Part shown: piece after piece, positions 22,690 through 35,266 of the stretch
Position numbering within the stretch: position 1 is the first letter of the stretch
Layout of the letters: each line of letters begins with the position of its first letter
Assembly (NCBI RefSeq): GCF_040412425.1
Contig: NC_089741.1
Location: 38,366,038 to 38,430,037 of the forward strand
Direction: 5' to 3'
Source: Macrobrachium rosenbergii
Taxonomy: Eukaryota > Arthropoda > Malacostraca > Decapoda > Palaemonidae
Length of the DNA stretch: 64,000 bases
Made by a program: the position numbers and the translations under genes
Notes under the pieces: model-generated
Told to the model about the DNA's origin: nothing
Seen by the model: only the letters and a program-made list of their open reading frames with translations
The model's database searches: none

Positions 22690-25320
22690 TTTTTATTTAT
22701 GCAGCCTTGAAAATGAGAGTGATGCAGATTAATTGAAAGTAATGTTTGCAACTTGGATTTAAGACGTGCACACAGCATGATCTACAAAAAAATTGGGTGA
22801 ATCCTGTAAACTTTCCTGTCCTCTAAGCTTACTAAAATACCAAGGGACGATATACCTATAAACAAACTACAGTTTTACAAACAATTGCACAGTCAAAACA
22901 GGAAGATATTAGCCAATTAAGCAGGTCTCAGAATTGGTGATCAACCCCGAAAGGCACGATGAATTGTCTTGGATGGCTCAAAAGGTAGTCTCATGAACAG
23001 ATTCTTTGATGTTCATTACTAATTACCTGTACAATATTGGGACTGTTGTATGTAAGTAGGAAGATATCAAAAGAATGGAGTATTATGAATGAAATGAACA
23101 ACCATGTACAATAGTCCTAAATTTAGTTATCAGGAGGTGAAACAGAGTTCACAAGAATATGAGAAAAGTTACTCAAAACACAACAAAGCTTCTACGTTCA
23201 AGAGACTTTTAGTATGATACAACATAAACTGTAACACCAATAGTTTCAAATGTCAAAGGAATGAAGTTACTTCTAGAAGCACGTTACAACTTCCTTAATC
23301 AATAAGGCAATGGGCCAAAAAGAGCAGTTCTTTCCTCATGAACACTGATAAACAACCAGCTTGACCTAATCGAGCTTGTTAAAGTTTGTGAAAAGCCTTT
23401 CCTTGGTCAAAGAGGGAGATGAAGAAACTTCTAAGCATGTTCACTTAGGTTTGTAGAAACTAATAAGGTATTATTAGTGACCTCATAGCTTTTCCACCAT
23501 GAGTGGAAATCACAAGGGATGTCTCAGCAGTCATCTTCAAAGAAACATGCCTTTGAAATATGGTGTTTCCAAGCAAGTGTCCATCCACAAACATCTGGGC
23601 ACTCAGCTTTATCAGTATGGCAAAAAGTGGTTTTCCAACATAGCGAGATGTTGGCTTAAATGGAAGAGACAGGCTTACAATCCTCCCTAAGAGTAAATAA
23701 CAGTAAAACTGTAGTAGTATCCCTATTATCAATAGCTAATGTTAGTGACTCAAAAATATTGATCCTATTTCTCAGAAGAAACTTCCTTAGAATCTCTTAG
23801 CTTACTACAACCTCCAAATCCATGTTCTAAAGTGTAGAAAAGTCATGGATGAAATTATGGGCATAGGAGGTCCAAACAGTTCGAGTTCTCTTAGTGTATG
23901 TGTACATGATACCCATTGCTTAAATGCCCTTGATGAAACAAAGACCTGCCTTCATGGACCTGTGTGTTCAAGCCAGATCAGAACCATGCAGCCATCTGTA
24001 CGTAAGGAATGAATTCATAAGACTTGTGCTACCTCAGCAATGTCATGTTGCTAATGCAAATGCAAGGAACGGTCAACCTCCTAAGTTCTCTCATGAACAT
24101 CAATTCAAGTTCCAAAGAAAAATTCTAAACTGAAAACGATGAGCAAGGAAGACCCAATCTTACCCTCATCAATAAAACATCAAAAAGGATGTGTAAAAAA
24201 GCAGGAAGCTTCTCTAGCACGAATTGGTTGGTTTAATTCTTTCCTGCATAAAATACATCTTGGACAGATTTATCAGCCTTTGAAGATATTTTTGTAACTC
24301 TAGATAGAGTTACGATTTTGATAAGTATCCCTGAATACCAACTTCCTATTTAACTGAGAGCTATCAAGACTAAAACATTGCATGCTCAGTGGCTAACTTC
24401 CTGCCAATGTGCACTATATACAGGGATATGTCTTTGCTACTCGTTGGCCAACTGTCAGCTGGCCTCATAAAAACGTATAACTCTGTGTACTTACACATAA
24501 ATGTCTTGCTATGTAACAAATTTTACTTGAATGACATTAAAAGCTACTGTAAAAATTTTCTTTCAAAATTATCATTAGAGGAACAGCACCTTAAAATTCA
24601 TTTGTCTACTGGACTTACCTTTCCTTATGAACTGCAACTGATAAAATAAGGGGCATTCAAAATTCCTGCATCTGTCCATCAACCTTGCTCTTACTATATG
24701 ATTCAATAAGTCATCTCCATCTATCAGCAACGATGCAAAGCTAGAGAGGTTCCTTGTAACAACTCACCAAGCTGTCTTTATCTGATAGCTACAGTACTGG
24801 AGGGGGGAAAAATAGTAAATACCTGGAAAAAATGTTGTATCAGAATGAATTTCTAATTATAAAAACTCTGTCGACAGTACCTCTATTCAAGGAAAACCCC
24901 CCCCATTTAATTGCATAGAAAACATAGAAAAACACTTGAATCCCTATCAGAAACTATGTTGAAAGTCCTCTGAATTAAACACACAAAACCAACCAGAACA
25001 GTATTTATAAATGATCTTAGTATGATGAACTGATGGCACTTACCCCCCCTACAGGGGGAACTGTTTTTGGTAGGAGGGTCATTCTCCAACACCGGGTTAC
25101 ATTTGTTTTTGTTTGTTATCATCAGACCCATTTTTCCTATGAACTACTAACTTATTTTAGAAGGGAAATAATTACTGACAAGAATGACTACAAACTGCGA
25201 ATTTTTTACTTTATCAGTAATTTTATTTCCCTAAATGGCTGGAAAAAAAATAAAATAAAAAACTAAAATTAATACAAATACAATTGAAAATAGAACTAAA
25301 CATAGCAAATTTAAAAAATA
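22690..25320. other. Intergenic, no gene recognised
   Basis: A/T-rich DNA downstream of RTEL1. At about 23460-23740 the - strand is open for 90 codons with a cysteine/tryptophan-poor, unfamiliar sequence, and neighbouring short frames do not join to it. This could be an old, decayed mobile element, but I cannot name a family. Confidence 0.5.
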
Positions 25321-25374
25321 TATGTATATTAAAAATGAAAAATACTATAAATGGAATTTAAAAGATATGCATAA

Positions 25375-26310
25375 AGTAGGTTCTCGGTTTACGTCCAAGA
25401 TCCGTTCGTACGACAAGGACGTAACCTGATTTATTCCTTAAGTCGAAATTTAAGCAAACGTAACAACATGAATTAGTAAAAAGGAAAAAATAAAAAGAGA
25501 AAACAATCCCGGTAAATATCACCCTTACATTTACTGTACAATAAATAAAATAAAACAATTCCCTACCTTTCCTCCTGTGGTTTGGCTTGCATACTGGGCA
25601 TTGCAAAAGGGGGGGCGAGACAGGCTTGACTAGGCTACCGGGTGGAGGAAGGTACTGGAGATACTGGGGCAGGTGAGTGGAGAGGCAGAACCTGAAGGTG
25701 GTGGGGATACTGGGGCAAGGTCGTCTTTCTTCACTTTCACTCCCTTCCCTCTTTTCAAGGTTTCAAAGGAACTTTTAGCCTTCTCCTTATGAATCAGCAT
25801 TAGGCTAACTGGGATACACCATTGATGCTAGTCTTCCAGCCAAAGCACTAATAATCGTTCCATCTCAGTAATGAAACCACTAGGCTGCTTTGTAATCAGA
25901 GTTGATTTCATAGGGGCAGCTCCTTTCACATGTTCAAGTATGCGCTTTTTATTTTTGATGGTCGTTGACACAGTCATACAATTAAATCCAAGCGTGTGGC
26001 CAATATTCGATAGTGTTTCACCCTTTTCAGATCGTTTTATTATATCAGCTTCCACTTCCATGGAGTCAGCTTTTCTTCGTAGCACTGCCATCAGAAGATC
26101 CGCCTTATGCTTGGGAGCCATACTGCAATTAAAAGTTCCCAAAAAAGCAACACAAATGAGAGAGAGCGAACGAAACACAATGATGGCATAGAACAAGCGA
26201 GCGACTGACTCCGTCTTTCCCATATTCTGCCCGCGAGACAACGTTATTTGTCCATTACGCGTGCAAACTAGTTCCCGTGTGAAGTTTGAATTTACGTCCG
26301 AATGATGGAA
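25375..26310 (-). mobile_element. Tigger/pogo-type DNA transposon, decayed fragment
   Basis: From ATG at 26121 the - strand reads MAPKHKADLLMAVLRRKADS, then EADIIKRSEKGETLSNIGHT, TVSTTIKNKKRILEHVKGAA and MERLLVLWLED. This is the N-terminal helix-turn-helix (CENP-B-like) of Tigger transposases. The frame stops after WLED; VSLMLIHKEKAKSSFETLKR continues in another frame, and the DDE catalytic domain is absent. GTTTACGTCC / GGACGTAA palindromic DNA at about 25385-25430 and TTTACGTCC near 26292 fit the non-coding ends. It is a non-functional remnant. The part of the open frame upstream of 26121 is not transposase. Confidence 0.8.
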
Positions 26311-26403
26311 CAAGAATTTTTTAATAAATTTATCGGAGATTGTGAGATGTAACCACAAAATGACATAGGTCGCATATGACATAATCCAAGAACCTACTAT
26401 ACT

Positions 26404-26465
26404 AGAAATAAAAAAATTCACAAGATTAAAAATTAGAAATAAAAAAATTCACAAGATTAAAAATT
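26404..26465. repeat. Perfect 31-bp tandem duplication
   Basis: AGAAATAAAAAAATTCACAAG plus 10 bases occurs twice in a row without mismatch, next to the end of the Tigger remnant. Confidence 0.9.
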
Positions 26466-26469
26466 ATAA

Positions 26470-28188
26470 GTGACTACTGTAAAAGTAAATATAGCAAAAA
26501 TAAAACTAACAGGAATGAAGATATACCGACCAAAATCAATTAAAAATAATAAATAAACTTGAGAAATAAATGTAAAAAACCCACTATTTTTTAAAAGAGA
26601 TGTTTGAAAGATGAGCAGGCCCACAATGCTGGAACAAAGGGACACCTGCCATAAGGTCTATCCAGGATATCCATACAAAAACAAACAAGGGCTTTAAAAC
26701 ACATTTCCTCAGTCAACAAACATCTTTATTTACATTCATAAAAACTTGTGAGCCTGAATCTTAGGTACTTACAGTATTTAATACAGGTACAAAATTTATA
26801 GTATGAAAAAAAAAATCCAGAGCCGGCGTCCAATTGAAGAACATAACTGTAAGCAACAGATGTTGAAATAAAAAGACTCAAGCAGCAAAATGGCGGACAA
26901 CGTAATCTACAGACAGAGTAAATAAGTCATCCATCACCTACAGAAAAATGAAAGACTTAACGATGTAAAAACAAAAGACTGAAGCTTGTGCATAATTCAA
27001 TTTCTTATCTGCTTAAAAAGCTTGCAAAATCACTGAGCCCCTAAAACTAGAGTATGTACACTCTATCTACATTTTTACTGCATAAACCATTAAATGTAAG
27101 AATTAAAACCTCGTTTGATGATGGCAAGGCATCCAATACTTGTCCCTAAAACCATCGCTCAACGGCACACCTACATTAAGAGCACTTCAACATCTGAAAT
27201 TCAAGCACTGTATCTGGCAAAAGTTGAGAAGTTTGAAAGCTTTTAATAATAAATTAGCAAATCTGTAAACCTAATGTCTTTTATGCTAAATGTACTTCCC
27301 CGTCCTTCCAAACTTAGCCAATAAGAGACCTCAGAGTTGAAATTCTTGGGAAGCAATGAATTGTATTGTATTATTTTCCTTAATAAATTAAAATAAATTT
27401 CAGGGCAAGAAAATGACTTGCAAAGTTCCATTAGTTTACGAAGTAGCAAGAAACTACCACAGAATTAAGAGATCAAGGTGAGTGCAACTCCAGTTGACTG
27501 TGATAACTTCCCCTATCTATCTAGGACTCCATTAGTGTTTCATAACATAGTGTAAACTACTTTAAACTTTCAAGACAATTAGTTTGACGATAACAGAAGA
27601 AAGACCTCTCCACACACAAATCTAACTTTCCATCAATGAGGTGTGCTTGCCTTGACAAGTTTTACAACACCAAAAGCAAAGCATCTTGCCAAATCGGATA
27701 TTTTCCCTGCATGGCGCACGGATCTCCTTAACCCATTCAAAAGACCTAGTCAATCCCCTTGTCAAACTCTTGAAATCACAAGTACCAAGTGCATTTAATG
27801 GTTTATTCAATAACTCATTCACAATGTGATGTACAGCGTGTCACGAAATGACGTACAAATTCACCAAAGGAATTGAATTGCAGTTTATAAATTCACTAAA
27901 AACAGATGGCCATTGGGCAGTGTTTGAAAAATCACGCGAGCTACTAGGCAGTGTTTGAAAAGTACAAAAATCTGCGCAATATGTACTCCACATAATACAA
28001 CAATTCAAGATTTCAATCACACATTGCACACCATTATCATGACGTAGTTTCAACAGACAACCGAGTTAAAATCCACTGCACAGAAAAACCTTCAGATACA
28101 AGCAAGGTTCACTTAGTAATTAAGTTATACAGTACAGTCCTCTTAAAATTTAACAAAACCAGGGATTTCACGATGCTAATACTACACC
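26470..28188. other. Intergenic, no gene recognised
   Basis: A/T-rich unique-looking DNA. Short open frames on the - strand show no familiar domain and no supporting splice structure. Confidence 0.5.
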
Positions 28189-28190
28189 TA

Positions 28191-28502
28191 CAGGCGGTCC
28201 CTGGTTGTCGGCGGGGTTCCGTTTCCGAGGGTGTGATGATAACAGAAAATCGCCGCTAACTGAAAATCGGCGATTTTCAGCCCTTTTTTGGCGATTTTCG
28301 GGGGTTATCGGCACCGAAAAGCGCTGATTTTCAGTTACCGGCGCCTCTGTTAGGTATGTATTGGTGCCAATACCCAATTATCGGCGCCGATAATCGGAAA
28401 TCGGCAATTTTCGGCGCCAAAAATTGACAATTTTCGTCGCTAGAAAAGCGCCATAAAACTGGATCGCTGTTAACCAAGCCGCCGTTAACCAGGGACTGCC
28501 TG
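28191..28502. mobile_element. MITE with Tigger/mariner-type ends (312 bp)
   Basis: Begins CAGGCGGTCCCTGGTT and ends AACCAGGGACTGCCTG: 16-bp terminal inverted repeats with one mismatch, flanked on both sides by TA (28189-28190, 28503-28504), the usual target duplication of Tc1/mariner/pogo elements. The interior is made of nested palindromes around GAAAATCGGCGATTTTC and TTATCGGCGCCGATAA, with no coding capacity. Confidence 0.88.
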
Positions 28503-28509
28503 TACTTAT

Positions 28510-31230
28510 ATTCCTCAATAGCAGAACTAAGAGTAGCACACAAAAGATGACCGCTGCAAAAATACTGTAAAATCGGGTTTATTATTAAAATGGTATTGCA
28601 GCTACACCGAACAACACTGGCAGAATCAAAAATTGTCAAACATAACATTATTGCCAAATACTTTCCTTTCGAAAGTTCATTCATCAAACCTTTTTCCCGT
28701 ATGTATTAAAGTTAAAATAAGTAAACTTCCTTGACATTAAAACACTTTTTCTTTTTTCCCGCACAAAACAATAACCATTAAGAATAGAGCAGTTACATTA
28801 GTGGTAAGGTATATTTAAATTTTGCAAATAAATATGGGAAGTTAGACTGAAAGCTGATTATATGCTTTAATGATATGTAAAACAACAACATTTTTTCCAA
28901 TCAATTATCAATTTCTAACTGTTCTCTAATAACTCCCCTTACCTCTCACAATTTACAATAAACACTGTGAAGATTAATATGCTTTAAGTGGTCCTTCTTT
29001 TGACAGCATCATTTGAACACTTGTAAAATACCTCACAGAAGGAGAGATGTGGAAACTGAATCTGTCTAAAGAATACAGAGATATACACTTGGGCATATTA
29101 ACTGGAGCCATACAGCAAACTGAGCATTCAGACTTGCTAGTTAATCCTACAGCCAAAGTCTTAACCATTTCTGAAAAATTTTAAGCTCTTGAACATCAAA
29201 TACAGTACTCGCCAAAGCCCTAACTCGCAAGTGCTCGTATGAAAACAAATTAAGCTCTATTTTCTTAATAACCAAAAACAAAAACAAAAAGTACTTAAGG
29301 TTAGAAACTGTATACATCTGAACTTCCACGATTTACAAAACTTGTTTGTGCATGCAAAATTGAGATAAAAAAATGGTAACAACGAAAGACAATGCTAAGA
29401 CCAAAATTAATCACAGAGTGATACAACTAACTGGATTACAAAAACATCATACAATACTACAGTACAGCAATACTACAAATAAAATTGCTAATAAACTTAC
29501 TTTACTCGTTTTCAAGGAGAGAAAAATTACAAGATATCTGAAAGCCTCCAACACAATACTGATATTCGAGATAAAATACAAGATAAAACAAAATACACAT
29601 TCATGGGAGACGTGTGAAGGCCGATATACAAATAACATTATGCAAAAGGAAGCGGTAGCATCAGTACCGAAAACCCGCCAATTAAAGATCCCAAAAACTA
29701 CAACTTTTCATAATAAACTTTAGGTTCAAGAACTTCCCCATTTACACATTCATTAAGTTTTATAACAGGAAACTTGGAGAACCATACAAAAGCAGTATGA
29801 AACTGACGTCTAGAAAACTGCACAGGTTTCAGAAATACAGAAAACATATGCAGTTATCTCAGACAATAAGTGTACATTGGTATCAGTTTATAAAAAACCT
29901 TACTTTCACAGTAATTCAAAACAAAATGTACGAAGCCTTCATATAAGAAAAGTTTTCATTGTCAGTGATGTACACTGATTCAAGCCATGGTTCCTTATTT
30001 TTCTCTTAATCAATCACATATACACAGCAGAGAAAAAATAAACTGTGGCTTTATTTTAAACAAGTAAAATGAACAAGCTATGGAGAACATCAGTCCTTCA
30101 TACAACGCAATCAAGATGGAAATAACGGAAGTGCTTTTTATATTATATTTATATGACTGCCATCTAGGTCTCAAGTTTTGATTACAATTTCAGAAACAAA
30201 TCTGAATGGTCTTTCTCACATACTGAATGTGGAACAATTACACCAGACAATCCCTCTGAAATCTACCTCTTAACATATTTCCTGACCATTTAAATGCATT
30301 CCACAAAATCAAAACTGTGATAACTAAGCAAAACTATGAGCAAACTTTTTTTGTCACGAAAATGCAACAAGTTAACCTAAAATGAGTATACAGTAACTGG
30401 CTAAATATAAGGGGAACCTTCTCAGAAAATGAAGGAAAACCATGTTTCTACTGCAATCACAGTAAACAATTTCATTCAGAACCAAATACAAAATGGGAGG
30501 TGGGAAGAAATAAACTAAACAGTTTTTGCAACATAACTGAACCTACATGTTCTAACTGTGTTGCAAGAGGGGAAAAATGAGCATGGACTTACTTGGTAAA
30601 GTTGGAAACACTACAGTTTACCAAAAACGAAATGACAAGATAAACCTGTGCATCCAACTTCAGGCCTCTCACCACAACCAGGATCCTCAGACTGACACAA
30701 ATTGTGTCAGCTGAGTGCAGTCCTTGAGAGGTAATTCAATGTAAATAATTTTACACCTAAAAATTGTACGTAGAAACAAAAATAAATTAAGGCCTCAAAA
30801 GTTTAACCACTAAAATTTCACGAACGTTCCTGGTAAAAATCTACGGCAACGGAAAATCAACACAGAAAACCAGAATAAGCAACTGTTCAGATCTGCGAAA
30901 ACCCAGGAGTGAGAAACATATACAAAGCAAGGGCTTTGAAACCCTACTGAAAATCTAACAAAACATACAAGGCCACATCAAGTGAAAAATACTTTTAGTA
31001 AACTACAAATGGATAGTATATAAAAACCCAAGGAAAATTATTACAAACCAAGCTAAAAGTATGCATATATTGCAACTCAATGCAACTAAAAGCTCTTGTT
31101 ACTTTATCATGACTAACGCAGGTTTAGTTTCACTTTTAGCTAGTATGCATTAATCTGAAAAATCCTTTTAGATAATCCACAAGGAGATTTTCGTAAACTG
31201 CAATGCTGCTCTGAAATGACAAATCTTTAA
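28510..31230. other. Intergenic, no gene recognised
   Basis: A-rich on the + strand. A 9-bp palindrome (CTGACACAA-A-TTGTGTCAG) sits at 30692-30710. Nothing else stands out. Confidence 0.5.
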
Positions 31231-31240
31231 TAAATTTATA

Positions 31241-31498
31241 TTTTTCCTAACATACAAACCTGAGGTCTTTACATATGGGGATAACTTTCGGCGAAGCTAG
31301 AAAGCCCGGCCATTAAACTTTTGCAAGGCAGCTATGGAACCAGTTACCTATGATAGGGGTTGGAAGTACCCCCCCACCCAACCGGTATGCATTCAATCTC
31401 CTCAGTTTACCTTTTGCCCCAGGTAAAAGAATATTGGGGGGGGGGGGGGAAGAGGTGGGCTCTTATGTAAAGACCTCAGGTTTGTATGTTAGGAAATA
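31241..31498. mobile_element. MITE with perfect 33-bp terminal inverted repeats
   Basis: Arm 31243-31275 (starts TTTCCTAACATACAAACC) is the exact reverse complement of 31464-31496. The interior of about 190 bases contains two homopolymer-like C and G tracts (C run about 31371-31377, G run 31437-31449) and no coding capacity. A/T-rich TATA-like flanks on both sides may be the target duplication. Perfect arms suggest a fairly recent insertion. Confidence 0.85.
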
Positions 31499-31499
31499 T

Positions 31500-34400
31500 A
31501 CAAATCAAGTAAAAATGTGTCATTTGTTCCTACACGAATACGAACCAAGTGATACTGGAGCCGAGAAATATGTACCACATAATTTGCAGAGACTGGACGA
31601 TGTGAGGAAATAAAAACGAATTACTGGTTTTTCCACTAGAGAATTAAATATCTATAGTTATTCTTTTTAGTCTCAATCTGCAAGATATTACTGTCAAACA
31701 GCAATCAACATCAATATGAATGTCTAAATTAACTGAAATGCCATTTTAAAAAACGACATTTTTACAGTACTTTCTAATACTGTATCTGGATAATCGATAT
31801 AGCACGAGCAGAGGACGGAATTGTGACAATTTACCAGAACTTGTAAATATCTGGAGAGTAACTATCTGGAGGCGATCTGTAGTGGAGAAACAAACTTAGG
31901 TGCCAAGCATTCCCAGAACGACCAAAGCTACATCTTGATACGTCTATAAACACTATGTTTGTACTCTAGAAACTTGTACACTAAAACATCCGACATTCTA
32001 CACCTGGGCAGGGACAAGATTCAAAGATTATGTAACAGCAATCTACAATCTGTTTGCTGATGAAAGCGTAGCACTGTATAAAATTTTGTATCTTTATGAA
32101 GGAACAACCGATAAGGCATCCTACAACAAATCCATTAGTATGCATACACTTTTCAATGGTGTTTTGGTTATAAGTAACACCATTCATAATTCAGGAGAGG
32201 CTAGTGGGATATATATACTGGTGCTGAAGGACAGCACAACGAAGCAACTCATAAGAAAGCTCTCAAAGATCCAAAAAGATCATTTGTAAGTCACAAGGTG
32301 TGTACTTTGCTCTTAAATCATGATATTTTGGATAACAATCTTCGTTCATAAGATATCAAAATTCAAGAGTTCATTACAAACCATAACAAAAGCAGGAGGG
32401 TGGAGGCAGAAATATTCTATCTAATCAAGTCGGGTTACTGAGGATTTTCAGTCTCAAAATGTGTGCGTTTCACAAAACTCCCCAGCGTCCAGGTTTTAGA
32501 GGTCTTTAAGCAGTAACGTCTTGAAGCAGCAGGAGCAGATCACAAAGCCATCTGCATGTGATATCTATGGTTTCCAACCTCTTCTAGTTTGGAAATAACA
32601 TAAAACAGACTTTCCTTGGCTTGTACAAAAGTCTACTAAATAAAAAATGTCTACCTCTTCAAGCAAACAAAAATTGTGGCCTTGCAACATACTGAAAGGA
32701 AATAAAACGAAGCTAAAACTCACATCGTGAACATATCACGTTTGACATTCCCAAACAAAATGTATATCAAAAACGAGGGAGGAAACAGGGAAAATATAAA
32801 AATGAATAAATTAGTACATACTGCTCTTTCTTGAAAATAATCAAAAACCTAGAGGAGGGGCATTGCTTTGGTGCATTAGATTCAAATACAATATTTCTTT
32901 AAAATGCTTCTCTATCCCATCGACAACAACAATTTCATCGGAGCTAAAATTTATGAGTATTACCAAAATTATAATTACTGAAAGATAAGGTTAATGCATT
33001 AAGTCTTACCATGTCTTTAAACAAAAATAATTCATTGTTAACTGAATAACTATAAAATTGGCATTGTAATTCTACATTGTGCCAGCAAAAATATTTTCAC
33101 TAACTCTATACTTTCATCATATGTATCTCTTATTTAAGGAAATAATTAAGTGAAAGGTCAGCTTTGTTTTAAAAAATTAAAGACAACATGCTAAAAACCA
33201 TTCAGATTAAATATTAAAATGTTCAGTACAGCAACAAGTATTCGGAGCCCTTATGAACTCAACTTGCACTTGTTGATATACAATATTCTCAACTTCCGAC
33301 TTTTACGTAGTCATTTATCATCAATAGTATAAAGCATTTATTCACAAAAATTTTCTTCACTTAACAAAAATATCAAAACCAAGTATGTACGGAATTTCCG
33401 AGTGTCACAACTGAATTTTTCTGTCATCAATTCTGCCATTTAAATAAAATTCATGTATCTGGCCAAGTTTATCATTATTAAAGCAAAACAAAAAATAAAA
33501 AAGTTTTCAAACGTACCCAATAGGAAAGTGAAAGGATGCAAACTTGGATATTTGCTCAAAATAAGCTTTTGACATAAATACGAAATTGTTTTAAAATCAA
33601 ACATGACATACAAATTTTGGAAAATCTGGTACTATTAATGTCACAAAGAATCCTACTTGACAGACTATGCAGGACCTACCTATTTCAACATACAGCTTTT
33701 ACAATCTAGCAATAAAAACCATGGAAGTTTACACAGTTCGCTTCAAATCAGCCGTGACGATGACTTAAACTTGATTTCTATCTCGTGAAACTTGCAGCAA
33801 CCAAAAATAATGAAATGCATGAGTCTGAGTAATTCATGTCAATATCCAGTCAAAAATAATTAAGCCATTTCCATTTTTCAATTTCTAAGATAGCAATAAA
33901 CAATAATTTCTTTGATACAAAGCCTTACTATACAAACGCTAAGTGAAACATCTGCGCACTAATGTGTAAGTTTCCTCGGGGACTGAAGGGTGGCATTTTA
34001 TACAAAATGCAAGATGGATTGTAAGTCAAAGAGAACATGCATACACTGATAACAAATGATGATCCAATGAGCAGACTTAAAGTGGCATATCCCCAATACT
34101 GGAACAAAAAAAAAAAAAAGGCCACTCGGTGATATGAATACTGTTTTTATATCAAGAAAATGAGACCAAGGGTACATTACAGAATGGCCCTGTACGATTT
34201 ACCCAACTTCAAAATGGCCACAGGATGTAAGAATTTCCTTTTAGCCAAAAGCAAGAATTTAAGCACCTACTCATACCATTTGATTTGTATTTCACAAGAT
34301 GATGATAAATATATTGAGAAAATATTGCCAAAAGGTATTACTGTATGGATATGTGACTTAGGTTCTGCATTCAGGAAATACAAACACCACTGTAATATTC

Positions 34401-34910
34401 ACAAAACCTAAAATGATTTACAAAGAAATTCTACACCTGGGTTTAATTAAGTTAACAAAAACGCAGTTATTGCTGGGTCTTACTTACAGACGAAACAAAG
34501 TACAATACACTTTACTAACCGGTCTTAATTATACAAATAGTGTCAGACAGATTGACCAAGTTTTTAGAGGGACAGACAATATGGACGGATGTTTCTTTCT
34601 AGAGGCTTGAACATAACCTATTACATCTGCATGTAATTCAATTACATGGAAGATAAATGACAAGGTTTACTGTTTGCTCTCAAAAACGGAGGAGAGAGGG
34701 AAAAATTCCTAAACAAAATATCTGCAATACAAACTGTCAAGTAAACGACAAATAAGAAAAATCTAAAACCTAACAAATTCATAAAATAACCAAACTGTTC
34801 ATGTTAATGTTCTCTCAAAAATGAGGAAATGATCATGTTACACTTCTCTCTTGACCACTTAGTGGTTAAGTGGAGAAACACTTTTACAGGTTCTTTCATT
34901 CCTCCTACGA
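31500..34910. other. Intergenic or long 3' UTR, no gene recognised
   Basis: A-rich on the + strand, so T-rich on the strand of the SKI7-like gene. It holds no repeat family seen elsewhere in the window and no coding signal. It could be an extended 3' UTR. Confidence 0.4.
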
Positions 34911-34916
34911 TTTATT
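34911..34916 (-). terminator. Candidate poly(A) signal (AATAAA) of the SKI7-like gene
   Basis: The + strand reads TTTATT here, giving AATAAA on the - strand about 350 bases after the stop codon. T-rich DNA lies downstream on that strand. A longer 3' UTR is possible because the next 8 kb holds no gene. Confidence 0.4.
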
Positions 34917-35266
34917 ATACAGGAAGAGAGCATTTAGTACTGATAGCTTTTCATAAAACAAATTTAAAATACAAACTTTTATGACAATTATCTTATGTCC
35001 AAGCAGAAAATCCTCGATACTGAATCTTCTCTTACAAATAAAATCACACTGTACACTGCACATTAACATGTACAAACAGTCAAAGAGATCAAATGCAGCA
35101 TCATGTCAATGTTACTTCAACATTCTTCAGCCACTCACATACCCTTTATAAACTACATTCTAAAAAGGTCATGTATTGTACACAATCACTAATAAAAATG
35201 AAAAATCAGTGAAAACATTAAAGAACTTGAAAGACAAACAAATACACATTAAAGATTATGTCTAAA

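Noticed and set aside
26890..26922. ATG GCG GAC start-like sequence on the + strand
   Set aside because: Good local context but only ten codons before a stop and no donor that would continue it.
22690..35266. EF-Tu-like GTPase exons of HBS1L
   Set aside because: I looked for G1 (GHVDAGKS-type), DAPGH and NKMD motifs in open frames on the - strand and found none.
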